This document shows positions 1 to 6,439 of a DNA stretch of 6,449 nt, piece after piece (the stretch's first letter is position 1; each line of letters starts with the position of its first letter). Location of the stretch: contig JAEXXS010000190.1 in NCBI GenBank assembly GCA_023451915.1, positions 1 through 6,449 on the forward strand. The letters run 5' to 3'. The notes beneath the pieces are model-generated. The model had not been told where the DNA came from, ran no database searches, and saw only the letters and a list, made by a program, of their open reading frames with translations. Origin of the DNA: Pseudomonadota bacterium (GTDB lineage: Bacteria; Pseudomonadota; Alphaproteobacteria; Rhizobiales; Rhizobiaceae). A program made the position numbers and the translations under genes.

Positions 1-7
1 GCTGCGA

Positions 8-3000
8 TCACTCGCCCGGCACCAGATGCGGTGCTTCGATCTTCGCGCCCGAATGCTTGAGCGCACGCTCGCCGCTCAACTTGCGGATCAGCACATAGAA
101 CACCGGCGTCATGAAGATGCCGAAGGCCGTCACGCCGATCATGCCGGCGAAGACCGCAATGCCCATGGCCGAGCGCATTTCCGCACCGGCGCCCGTGGAT
201 GTCACCAGCGGCACCACGCCCATGATGAAGGCCATGGAGGTCATCAGGATCGGGCGTAGACGCAAGCGGCTGGCCTCGACGGCGGCCTGCACCACGCTTC
301 GACCGGAAAGTTCCAGCTCGCGGGCGAATTCCACGATCAGGATCGCATTCTTCGCTGATAGCCCCACAAGGACGATCAGGCCAATCTGGGTGAAGACATT
401 GTTGTCCCCTCCCGTGAGCCAGACGCCGGTGAGCGCAGCCATGATACCCATCGGAACGATCATGATGATCGACAAAGGCAAAGCAAGACTTTCATACTGC
501 GCGGCCAGCACCAGATAGACAAGCAGCAGCGCCAGCGGGAAGACAAGGAAGCCTGAATTGCCAGCCAGAATCTGCTGGTAGGTCAGATCGGTCCATTCAA
601 AGGCAATGCCCGCAGGCAAGGTTTCCTGCGCAATCCGCTCGATGGCCGCCTGCGCCTGCCCGGACGAGAAACCGGGGGCCGGATTGCCGTTGATATCGGC
701 AGACAGGAAGCCGTTATAGCGGATGGCGCGTTCGGCACCCACAGTCTGCTCCACCTTCAAGAGCGCCGACAGCGGGATCATCTCGCCCGATTGCGAACGA
801 ACCTTCAGCTTGCCGATATCTTCGGCATGGCTGCGGTAATTCGCATCGGCCTGAATGCGCACGCTGTAAGTGCGTCCGAATGCGTTGAAGTCGTTGACAT
901 AGAGCGAACCGAGATAGATCTGCAAGGTTTCGAACACATCGGTCACAGCCACGCCCAGCTGACGCGCCTTCACACGATCAAGATCGGCATAAAGCTGCGG
1001 CACGTTGATCTGATAGCTCGAATAAAGACCGGCCAGTTCCGGCGTCTGATAGGCCTTGGCGAGAAACGCCTTGGTCGCTTCGTCAAGCGCCTTGAAGCCA
1101 AGCCCGTTGCGATCCTCAAGCTGGAGCTTGAAGCCGCCCGTTGTACCCAGCCCCTGCACAGGCGGCGGCGGGAACATGGCGATGAACGCATCCTGGATGG
1201 AGCCGAACTTCTGGTTAAGCTGCATGGTGATGGCGCCCGCCGAGAGGTCGGGCGTCTTGCGCTCCTCAAACGGCTTCAGTGTGACGAAGACAATGCCGGA
1301 ATTCGACGAGTTGGTGAAACCGTTGATCGAAAGGCCCGGAAAGGCGATGGCATTGGCAACGCCTGGCTGATTGAGCGCAATATCCGTCATGCGGCGGATG
1401 ACATCTTCCGAACGGTCGAGCGTGGCCGCATCCGGCAATTGTGCAAAGCCGATCAGATATTGCTTGTCCTGTGCCGGAACGAAGCCGCCGGGCACCGCAC
1501 GGAACAGAACGAAGGTCACGCCCAGCAACACGACATAGAGGCCCATCACCAACGACTTGCGCGAGAGAATTGCACCCACGCCGCGACCATAGGCATTCGA
1601 GCTTGCACCGAAGAAACGGTTGAAGCCCCGGAAGAACCAGCCGAACGCCTTGTCCATGATGCGGGTCAGACGATCCTTCGGCGCATCATGACCACGCAGC
1701 AACAGGGCTGCGAGCGCAGGCGAAAGCGTCAGCGAGTTGAAGGCCGAAATCACCGTCGAGATGGCAATCGTCAGCGCGAACTGGCGATAGAACTGGCCGG
1801 TGAGGCCGGTAATGAAAGCCAGCGGCACAAAGACTGCAACCAGCACCAGCGCAATCGCGATGATCGGGCCGGACACTTCCTGCATGGCGCGATAGGTCGC
1901 TTCCACCGGCGACAGGCCCTGTTCGATGTTACGCTCGACATTTTCAACCACCACGATGGCGTCGTCGACGACGATGCCTATCGCCAGCACCAGACCGAAC
2001 AGGCTGAGTGCATTGATGGAGAAGCCGAACATATACATGACCGCAAACGTGCCCACGATGGAAACGGGGACCGCGACCAGCGGAATGATCGAGGCGCGCC
2101 ATGTCTGCAAGAACAGGATGACCACGATCACCACCAGGATGATGGCTTCGAGCAGGGTGTGAATGACGGATTCAATCGAGGCTTTCACGAACTGGGTCGT
2201 GTCATAGACGATATCGAAATCCACGCCTTCCGGCATGGTCTTCTTCAGATCGGCCATGGCCGCGTGCACATTTTCCGAAATTTGCAGCGCGTTGGAACCC
2301 GGCGCCTGAAACACGCCCATGCCCACCGCCTGTTTGTTGTCGAGCAGCGAGCGGAGCGAGTAATCCGCAGCGCCCATCTCAACACGGGCGACATCGCCAA
2401 GGCGTGTGATTTCGCCCTCGCTGCCCGACTTCACGACGATATTGGCGAAGTCTTCCGGTGTCTGAAGACGGCCTTGAGCATTGACGGACAGCTGGAGATC
2501 AAGACCGGAAACGGAAGGTGAAGCACCAATCACGCCAGCGGCGGCCTGAACATTCTGCTGCCGGATGGCGTTTGCGATATCGCTCGCGGACAGTCCGCGC
2601 TCGGCGGCCTTTTGCGGGTCGATCCACACGCGCATGGAATAGTCGCCGCCGCCGAATATCTGTACCTGACCGACGCCCGGAATACGCGCGATGCGATCCT
2701 TTACATTCAAAACGGCATAATTGCGCAGATAATTCACGTCATACCGGCCATCAGGCGAGATGAGGTGAACCACCAGCGTCAGGTCGGGCGAGCTTTTGGC
2801 AGTGGTGACGCCAAGCGTGCGCACTTCTTCCGGCAGGCGCGGCTCGGCCTGCGAGATGCGGTTCTGCACAAGCTGCTGCGCCTGATCGGGATCGGTGCCG
2901 AGCGCGAAAGTGACGGTCAATGTCATGACACCGTCCGCCGTCGCCTGGCTCTGCATATAGAGCATGCCTTCAACACCGTTGATCTGTTCTTCAAGCGGGG

Positions 3001-3193
3001 TGGCGACAGTCTCGGAAATAACGGCGGGGTTCGCGCCCGGATATTGCGCGCGCACCACGATTTGCGGCGGCACGACTTCCGGGTATTCCGATATCGGCAG
3101 ACCTGTCATGCCGATGAGACCGGCCACGAAGATCAAAACCGACAAAACACCAGCGAAGACCGGTCGGTCGACGAAGAAGCGTGAAAAGTTCAT
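8..3193 (-). CDS. RND multidrug efflux transporter, HAE-1 family, MexF-like (possible BepG orthologue)
   Basis: This is the inner-membrane proton/drug antiporter of a tripartite efflux pump. It takes substrates from the periplasm or outer membrane leaflet and passes them to an outer-membrane channel. The protein is 1061 aa, close to the roughly 1060 of MexF, and large stretches match MexF as I remember it: the N-terminus MNFSRFFVDRPVFAGV, LPISEYPEVVPP near 32-43, the switch-loop region FPGLSINGFTN at 618-628, and FPPPPVQGLG at 674-683. The proton-relay residues are present: Asp410-Asp411 in TM4 (VVDDAIVVVEN), Lys948 (LSAKNAILIVEF), and Arg978 and Thr985 (RLRLRPILMTS). The usual layout of TM1 (about 12-30), a porter loop, TM2-6, a second porter loop from about 570 to 870, and TM8-12 is intact. 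I chose the ATG at 3193 because a strong Shine-Dalgarno lies 7 bases before it and homologues begin there; the frame stays open for 30 more codons through an RNA-like structured region. It lies 121 bases downstream of the adaptor gene. Drug specificity cannot be read from the sequence. Confidence 0.96.
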   Translation of the reverse strand: MNFSRFFVDRPVFAGVLSVLIFVAGLIGMTGLPISEYPEVVPPQIVVRAQYPGANPAVISETVATPLEEQINGVEGMLYMQSQATADGVMTLTVTFALGTDPDQAQQLVQNRISQAEPRLPEEVRTLGVTTAKSSPDLTLVVHLISPDGRYDVNYLRNYAVLNVKDRIARIPGVGQVQIFGGGDYSMRVWIDPQKAAERGLSASDIANAIRQQNVQAAAGVIGASPSVSGLDLQLSVNAQGRLQTPEDFANIVVKSGSEGEITRLGDVARVEMGAADYSLRSLLDNKQAVGMGVFQAPGSNALQISENVHAAMADLKKTMPEGVDFDIVYDTTQFVKASIESVIHTLLEAIILVVIVVILFLQTWRASIIPLVAVPVSIVGTFAVMYMFGFSINALSLFGLVLAIGIVVDDAIVVVENVERNIEQGLSPVEATYRAMQEVSGPIIAIALVLVAVFVPLAFITGLTGQFYRQFALTIAISTVISAFNSLTLSPALAALLLRGHDAPKDRLTRIMDKAFGWFFRGFNRFFGASSNAYGRGVGAILSRKSLVMGLYVVLLGVTFVLFRAVPGGFVPAQDKQYLIGFAQLPDAATLDRSEDVIRRMTDIALNQPGVANAIAFPGLSINGFTNSSNSGIVFVTLKPFEERKTPDLSAGAITMQLNQKFGSIQDAFIAMFPPPPVQGLGTTGGFKLQLEDRNGLGFKALDEATKAFLAKAYQTPELAGLYSSYQINVPQLYADLDRVKARQLGVAVTDVFETLQIYLGSLYVNDFNAFGRTYSVRIQADANYRSHAEDIGKLKVRSQSGEMIPLSALLKVEQTVGAERAIRYNGFLSADINGNPAPGFSSGQAQAAIERIAQETLPAGIAFEWTDLTYQQILAGNSGFLVFPLALLLVYLVLAAQYESLALPLSIIMIVPMGIMAALTGVWLTGGDNNVFTQIGLIVLVGLSAKNAILIVEFARELELSGRSVVQAAVEASRLRLRPILMTSMAFIMGVVPLVTSTGAGAEMRSAMGIAVFAGMIGVTAFGIFMTPVFYVLIRKLSGERALKHSGAKIEAPHLVPGE

Positions 3194-3200
3194 CTGTTTA

Positions 3201-3208
3201 TCCCCCTT
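3201..3208 (-). promoter_or_regulatory. Ribosome binding site of the RND transporter
   Basis: Read on the minus strand this is AAGGGGGA, followed by 7 bases and the ATG at 3193. It decides the start of the transporter against the in-frame ATG at 3283. It lies only about 10 bases downstream of the base of the intercistronic stem-loop (3219-3281), so folding could affect ribosome access or mRNA stability here. Confidence 0.8.
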
Positions 3209-3218
3209 AAGCGGGAAG

Positions 3219-3281
3219 GCAAAGACTCTCCCGGCCCGCGAAAACATGCGTTCTCGCGGGTTGAATAGGCAGAGCCTTTGC
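3219..3281 (-). promoter_or_regulatory. Two-tier intercistronic stem-loop between adaptor and pump genes
   Basis: In the minus-strand RNA the outer arms (3281-3271 with 3229-3219; GCAAAGGCUCU against AGAGUCUUUGC) form an 11-bp stem with one G-U pair. Inside it, a second stem (3260-3251 with 3244-3235; CCCGCGAGAA against UUUUCGCGGG) forms 10 bp, also with one G-U pair, closed by the 6-base loop CGCAUG. A further CC/GG pairing is possible in the internal loop. Both imperfect positions would be A-C mismatches on the plus strand, so the fold suits the operon transcript specifically. No U-tract follows, so it is not a typical intrinsic terminator. Possible roles are a barrier to 3' exonucleases protecting the adaptor mRNA, partial attenuation, or control of pump translation. 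It could also be one copy of a dispersed palindromic repeat. The structure is seen; the role is inferred. Confidence 0.6.
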
Positions 3282-3288
3282 ATTTGAC

Positions 3289-3306
3289 GCGCGTCGGCAG
3301 ACGCGC
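3289..3306 (-). other. Short GC hairpin just after the adaptor stop codon
   Basis: GCGCGTC and GACGCGC form a perfect 7-bp stem around a 4-base loop, starting 8 bases past the adaptor's TAA. The left part also overlaps a perfect 10-bp palindrome, GACGCGCGTC (3286-3295). In the direction of transcription the next bases are GTCAAATG, with no T-run, so an intrinsic terminator is unlikely. With the larger stem-loop next to it, most of the 121-base gap is structured. Confidence 0.45.
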
Positions 3307-3314
3307 CGTTTCAG

Positions 3315-4505
3315 TTAATTCTTGGCAAGTGTTTCGGTTACGGGTTGCGGTGCGACCACCACGCCCGGACGAATGCGCTGCAGACCGTTGACGACGATGT
3401 TCTCGCCAGCCTTCAGGCCGCTTTCGACAATGCGCAGGCCATCATAGTTGCGACCGAGCACCACCTGCCGATATTCAACCTTGTTGTCCGCCCCTACGAC
3501 GAAGACGAATTTCTTGTCCTGATCGGAGGCAATGGCGCGGTCGCTCACCACCAGCTTTTCACCCGGTTCCGGCTCGCCGAAACGAATGCGCACAAACTGG
3601 CCCGGAATAAGCTTGCCATCCGGATTATCGATGGCAGCGCGCACACGGATCGTGCCCGTGGTTGCATCCACTTCATTGTTGATCAGCTGGATGTGCCCGG
3701 AAATTGGCGTGCCATCATCGGCGGCAGTGCCAATCTGAACCGGAATGCGCTCAATCGCGCTGCCGCCCGGCGATGCAGCGAGCTTGGCAAGCGCCTTGGT
3801 GACGACTTCTTCATTGGCGCTGAAGCTTGCATAGATCGGGTCGACCGAAACAAGCGTGGTCAGCACCGGCGAAGCGGAGCTTGCGGCAACCAGATTCCCG
3901 GCTGTCACCTCCAGCCGCCCGACGCGACCGGAGATCGGCGCGCGCACTTCGGTATATTGGAGGTCGAGTTCAGCCGAACGCAGCGCCGCCTTGGCAGAAC
4001 GCAGGCTTGCCTGCGCTTCGTCAAAGGCGCTCGACCGCTGATCCAGCCCGCTCTGGGCGAGCGTGCGGGTGGTGACAAGCTGGCGACCGCGATCCAGTTC
4101 GGTCTTGGCCAGCGCCACACGCGCTTCCTCGGCGGAAACCTGCGCTTTGGCTTTTTCGACCGCTGCCGCATAGGGTTCTGGATCAATCGTCACGAGCAGA
4201 TCGCCCTGCTTGACCAGCGCCCCTTCACGGAAATGGGCTTTCAGGATCGCGCCGCCGACCCGCGGGCGAATTTCCACCCGCTCGATGGCCTCAAGGCGAC
4301 CCGAAAACTCTTCCCAGGTCGAAATGCGGCGTGATTCCGCCTTGGCGACCGAAACCGGCACGGCAGGCGGCGGCGCGGACATATCCGTCGCCGCGTCCGC
4401 CTTCCAATGCGGAACGCCGAAGAGAATGGCGCCGCCGCCAGCTGCAGACAATAGGATACTCAGGCCGGCGCCCCACAGGGCCCGGCGTCCAATGATCGAC
4501 GTCAT
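3315..4505 (-). CDS. RND efflux periplasmic adaptor (membrane fusion protein), MexE-like (possible BepF orthologue)
   Basis: This is the periplasmic adaptor that links the RND transporter to a TolC-type outer-membrane channel. The protein is 396 aa. The N-terminus has basic residues (GRR, 6-8) and then a hydrophobic run (about 9-31) that serves as signal or membrane anchor. There is no cysteine in the protein, so it is not a lipoprotein. A lipoyl half-motif (about 75-110, RVEIRPRVGGAI and GDLLVTIDPEPY) leads into an alpha-helical hairpin rich in Ala, Glu, Lys and Arg (about 112-182). The second lipoyl half follows (RAPISGRVGRLEVTAGNLV, 188-206), then the beta-barrel (about 218-310, with the conserved NNEVDATTGTIRVRA at 276-290 and PGQFVRIRF at 301-309), then the membrane-proximal domain to about 385. 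The ATG at 4505 has a strong Shine-Dalgarno. It is 77 bases downstream of the hydrolase-like gene and 121 bases upstream of the pump, the usual adaptor-then-pump order. No outer-membrane component is encoded here. Confidence 0.95.
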   Translation of the reverse strand: MTSIIGRRALWGAGLSILLSAAGGGAILFGVPHWKADAATDMSAPPPAVPVSVAKAESRRISTWEEFSGRLEAIERVEIRPRVGGAILKAHFREGALVKQGDLLVTIDPEPYAAAVEKAKAQVSAEEARVALAKTELDRGRQLVTTRTLAQSGLDQRSSAFDEAQASLRSAKAALRSAELDLQYTEVRAPISGRVGRLEVTAGNLVAASSASPVLTTLVSVDPIYASFSANEEVVTKALAKLAASPGGSAIERIPVQIGTAADDGTPISGHIQLINNEVDATTGTIRVRAAIDNPDGKLIPGQFVRIRFGEPEPGEKLVVSDRAIASDQDKKFVFVVGADNKVEYRQVVLGRNYDGLRIVESGLKAGENIVVNGLQRIRPGVVVAPQPVTETLAKN

Positions 4506-4510
4506 GTTGT

Positions 4511-4518
4511 ATCTCCTT
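4511..4518 (-). promoter_or_regulatory. Ribosome binding site of the adaptor
   Basis: The minus strand reads AAGGAGAT, near-perfect Shine-Dalgarno, with GGAG 7 bases from the ATG at 4505. It supports this start and suggests efficient translation unless masked by the hairpin that directly abuts it (4519-4534). Confidence 0.8.
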
Positions 4519-4534
4519 GCCGGTCGGAGCCGGC
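4519..4534 (-). promoter_or_regulatory. Hairpin abutting the adaptor ribosome binding site
   Basis: In the minus-strand RNA, GCCGG and CCGGC form a 5-bp stem around the 6-base loop CUCCGA, ending at the base next to the AAGGAGAU Shine-Dalgarno. The loop contains CUCC, complementary to the GGAG core of that site, so an alternative pairing that hides the site is conceivable. The stem is short and could be chance in GC-rich DNA. The rest of the 77-base gap (4506-4582) has a TTGACG box on the minus strand (near 4550) but no matching -10 box at normal spacing, and no terminator for the hydrolase-like gene. Confidence 0.3.
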
Positions 4535-4582
4535 TACATTCTGATCGTCAAATGAAAGCTTGGGAGGACTTTCGAACTGACG

Positions 4583-5398
4583 TTATGCTGCTATTGCTTT
4601 TGCGCCGGCCCGCCGGAAGAAATCCGAAAACAGACCGACAAGAGCTTCTTTCTGTGGCGACCACTCCCGGTCGGCCACCTTGCTTTCCGGTATCCAGCCA
4701 GCCTGACCCGGCAGGACATGAGACTGAACCTTGACGCCTGCCTGACGCAACCGCTCGGCATAGGCCTGGGTTTCGTCACGCATCGGACATTCGGCACTGG
4801 TGACAAGCAGTGTCGGCACCAGACCGGCAAGACGCGTACACAGCGCAGGCGCGGCATAGGGATGGGTGAACCCGTCGCACTGTCCGAGATAATGCTGCCA
4901 GCCATCCGACATTGTCTGCACCGCGCTTTCCGGGCAGTATTTGCGGAAAGACGCCGTCGCAAGACAAGGATCGAGCATGGGCGAAAGCAATATCTGACCT
5001 TTGAGATCCGTCAGATTCTGATCTCGCGCCATAAGCGCCAAACCGGCTGCAATATTACCGCCCGCCTCTTCACCGGCGACGAACAGCATCGACTTCTTGT
5101 GTGCAAATTCCGGGCAACGCGCACGCATCGAAGTCAAAATGGCAAAGGCCACCTCAAGCGCCGCCGGGAACGGGTTGAGACAGGCCGACGAATATTCCGG
5201 CGAGACGACCACTGCTCCCGCATCGGCAAGAGCTTCAGCGACACCCTCGCAGGTATCTGGACAAGCTGACGAGAAAGCCCCACCATGGAGATGCAGCACC
5301 ACAGGCGGCGGTGAAAGCAATTTGGCGCCGCGATAAATGCGTGCCGTGCAGGCGCAATTGCCAGCCTGCATTGTTTCAACCGTAAACTTCTCGCACAT
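4583..5398 (-). CDS. Alpha/beta-hydrolase-fold protein, HSL-like, with degenerate catalytic triad (probable pseudoenzyme)
   Basis: This 271-aa protein resembles the hormone-sensitive-lipase (HSL) / alpha-beta hydrolase 3 family. The oxyanion-hole motif HGGAF is at 38-42 after the strand VVLHLH, VVSPEYS (64-70) matches the usual conserved Tyr segment, and the nucleophile-elbow region is FVAGEEAGGNIAAGLAL (106-122). The family normally has GDSAGG there; here Glu111 replaces the nucleophile Ser. The acid site, usually DPLRDE, reads CPMRDE (Cys204 replaces Asp). The C-terminal PGxxHGF reads PGQAGWI (230-236), without His. The reading frame is intact and the fold motifs are kept, so it looks like a maintained non-catalytic protein rather than a decayed gene. 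It has 12 cysteines, including C15-A-C17 and C46-x3-C50, and no signal peptide, so it is probably cytoplasmic. The ATG at 5398 has only a weak, very close purine tract (AAGAAAG); Met10 is an alternative start. It is first in the probable operon with the efflux genes and divergent from the LysR gene. Substrate or ligand is unknown. Confidence 0.85.
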   Translation of the reverse strand: MCEKFTVETMQAGNCACTARIYRGAKLLSPPPVVLHLHGGAFSSACPDTCEGVAEALADAGAVVVSPEYSSACLNPFPAALEVAFAILTSMRARCPEFAHKKSMLFVAGEEAGGNIAAGLALMARDQNLTDLKGQILLSPMLDPCLATASFRKYCPESAVQTMSDGWQHYLGQCDGFTHPYAAPALCTRLAGLVPTLLVTSAECPMRDETQAYAERLRQAGVKVQSHVLPGQAGWIPESKVADREWSPQKEALVGLFSDFFRRAGAKAIAA

Positions 5399-5440
5399 CT
5401 TTCTTAACTTTCATGTATAGCGGCAAACCGCCATGGTCAG

Positions 5441-5469
5441 ATATTAGCATTGTCTATTATCTGGAATAG
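5441..5469 (-). promoter_or_regulatory. Weak candidate promoter for the hydrolase-adaptor-pump operon
   Basis: On the minus strand a -10-like TAATAT (5446-5441, four of six consensus bases) lies 17 bases after CTATTC (5469-5464), a poor -35. It would start transcription near 5434 and give a leader of about 35 bases. The -35 part overlaps the CTATT-N6-AATAG dyad, as would fit regulator control, but this is a pattern-matching guess. Confidence 0.2.
5454..5469. promoter_or_regulatory. Dyad CTATT-N6-AATAG, candidate LysR operator
   Basis: A perfect 5-bp inverted repeat sits inside the divergent gap; one more G/C pair matches further out (5452 and 5471). It is a dyad of the general kind bound by LysR dimers, although its symmetric T and A are 12 rather than the canonical 11 bases apart. 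Assignment is by position and symmetry only. Confidence 0.35.
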
Positions 5470-5475
5470 TCCCCC

Positions 5476-5495
5476 TGGATTGGTTACACTATCCA
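5476..5495. promoter_or_regulatory. Dyad TGGAT-N10-ATCCA, candidate LysR operator
   Basis: A perfect 5-bp inverted repeat is centred 24 bases from the centre of the CTATT/AATAG dyad, a little over two helical turns. LysR tetramers often contact two neighbouring half-operators, so the pair could be a recognition and an activation site. A TTGG-N9-CCAA dyad overlaps it (5480-5496). No footprint or comparative evidence is available. Confidence 0.35.
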
Positions 5496-5516
5496 AAATC
5501 TCGAACAATGACGGTT

Positions 5517-5526
5517 ATTGATCAAT
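5517..5526. promoter_or_regulatory. Palindrome ATTGATCAAT over the LysR start codon
   Basis: A perfect 10-bp palindrome covers the last 8 bases before the LysR gene and the first two bases of its ATG. A bound regulator here would block its own expression. The spot also lacks a good Shine-Dalgarno, so the start region may be kept for reasons other than ribosome binding. Chance occurrence is possible for a 10-mer. Confidence 0.3.
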
Positions 5527-6439
5527 GGACCAACTTTCGGCCATGCGCGCTTTTCTCCGGGTTGTGGAAACCGGGAATTTTACGCGTGCCTCGGCTTCAC
5601 TCAACATGCCCAAGGCAACCATCAGCAATCTCATTCAGGGATTGGAAGCCCATCTGGGCGCAAAACTCCTCAACCGCACTACCCGTCGCGTTCTCGTAAC
5701 ACCGGACGGCGCACTTTACTATGAGCGTGCGGCGCGCCTGCTTGCCGATCTGCAGGAACTGGACGGCAGCCTTTCCAGCGCGCAGACCTTGCCGAAAGGC
5801 CGCCTGCGTGTGGAAATGGCAAGCGCCGTGGCTAATCAGATCGTCATTCCGGCCCTGATCGAGTTTCACCAGCGCTATCCCGATATCCAGATCGACCTTG
5901 GCGTATCAGACCGCCCGGTCGATTATGTTGCCGAGAATGTCGATTGCGCTATTCGCATCGGCGAACTGACCGACCAAACGCTGATCGCCCGGCGGATCGG
6001 CGACATGCACTTCATCGCCTGCGCCTCCGCCGACTATCTGGATCGCTGTTCCACACCGCAGCACCCCTCGGACCTCGCCAATGGCGCCTATGCGGTCGGA
6101 TATTTCCGTCCGTCGACAGGGCAGCAAATGCCGTTTCAGTTTCGGCGCGGGACGGAAGAAATCGAGGTCAACGGGCGCTATGTCGTGGCCGCCAATGAAG
6201 CGACCACCTATCTGGCGGCCGTGCGCGCCGGTCTCGGCGTCGCGCAGGCGCCTTTGTTCATGGTTCGGGACGATCTGGAAAAAGGCACGCTGCGGCCCGT
6301 CCTTGAAGACTGGGAGATCGCCCCAACGCCGATCTATCTGGTTTACCCGCCCAACCGCCATCTCAGCAACCGCCTGCGCGTTTTTGCCGACTGGGTCGTC
6401 AAGGTCATCGCCAAATCGCAGATGGTCGAGCACCGCTGA
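5525..6439 (+). CDS. LysR-family transcriptional regulator, CrgA-like subgroup
   Basis: This is a 304-aa DNA-binding regulator, a normal length for LysR. The N-terminal winged helix-turn-helix spans about 1-60: [20 protein letters not shown], then recognition-helix region [29 protein letters not shown], then the family-typical LTPDG-like [13 protein letters not shown] linker helix to about 88 leads to the ligand-binding domain (about 92-297). [21 protein letters not shown] (139-159) is typical of the CrgA/YafC-like branch that often sits beside oxidoreductases or efflux genes. Cysteines are C141, C166 and C175. The effector cannot be told from sequence. The ATG at 5525 is the first possible start, since an in-frame TGA lies at 5519-5521; the Shine-Dalgarno is weak (ACGG near 5511), so poor translation or a near-leaderless mRNA is possible. 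It is divergent from the hydrolase-like gene and is the likely controller of the efflux operon. Confidence 0.94.
   Translation: MDQLSAMRAFLRVVETGNFTRASASLNMPKATISNLIQGLEAHLGAKLLNRTTRRVLVTPDGALYYERAARLLADLQELDGSLSSAQTLPKGRLRVEMASAVANQIVIPALIEFHQRYPDIQIDLGVSDRPVDYVAENVDCAIRIGELTDQTLIARRIGDMHFIACASADYLDRCSTPQHPSDLANGAYAVGYFRPSTGQQMPFQFRRGTEEIEVNGRYVVAANEATTYLAAVRAGLGVAQAPLFMVRDDLEKGTLRPVLEDWEIAPTPIYLVYPPNRHLSNRLRVFADWVVKVIAKSQMVEHR

Larger units (their letters stand above)
5399..5524. promoter_or_regulatory. Divergent control region between hydrolase-like gene and LysR gene
   Basis: This 126-base gap is visibly more AT-rich than the flanking genes and must hold the LysR promoter and probably that of the whole hydrolase-adaptor-pump operon. 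LysR-type regulators typically bind such shared gaps, repressing themselves and activating the divergent gene. Three dyads are seen (listed separately), plus a small GCGG-CAAA-CCGC hairpin at 5420-5431 in the leader of the hydrolase-like gene. No strong -35/-10 pair is evident for the LysR gene; TTGGTT (5480-5485) with AACAAT (5504-5509), 18 bases apart, is the best I see and is weak. Confidence 0.6.

Noticed and set aside
791..2521. Plus-strand open frame of 576 codons opposite the RND transporter gene
   Set aside because: It is antisense to an unmistakable transporter, its translation is full of His, Arg and Asp with no recognisable domain, and such long antisense frames are common opposite GC-rich genes.
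3194..3283. N-terminal extension of the transporter by 30 residues from an ATG at 3283
   Set aside because: The strong Shine-Dalgarno and MexF-like N-terminus both point to the ATG at 3193, and the extension runs through the intercistronic stem-loop.
3219..3306. Intrinsic terminator between adaptor and pump
   Set aside because: The stems are strong, but no U-tract follows either one in the direction of transcription, and the pump needs to be co-expressed with its adaptor.
3345..4334. Plus-strand open frame of 329 codons opposite the adaptor gene
   Set aside because: It is an antisense shadow of the adaptor, with no domain or family resemblance.
4506..4582. Separate promoter for the adaptor-pump pair
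   Set aside because: A TTGACG box is present on the minus strand, but no acceptable -10 box lies 16-18 bases beyond it. A promoter of unusual type cannot be excluded.
4583..5398. Active esterase or lipase, perhaps a drug-inactivating enzyme
   Set aside because: The nucleophile, acid and His positions all differ from the catalytic residues, so an active serine hydrolase is not supported.
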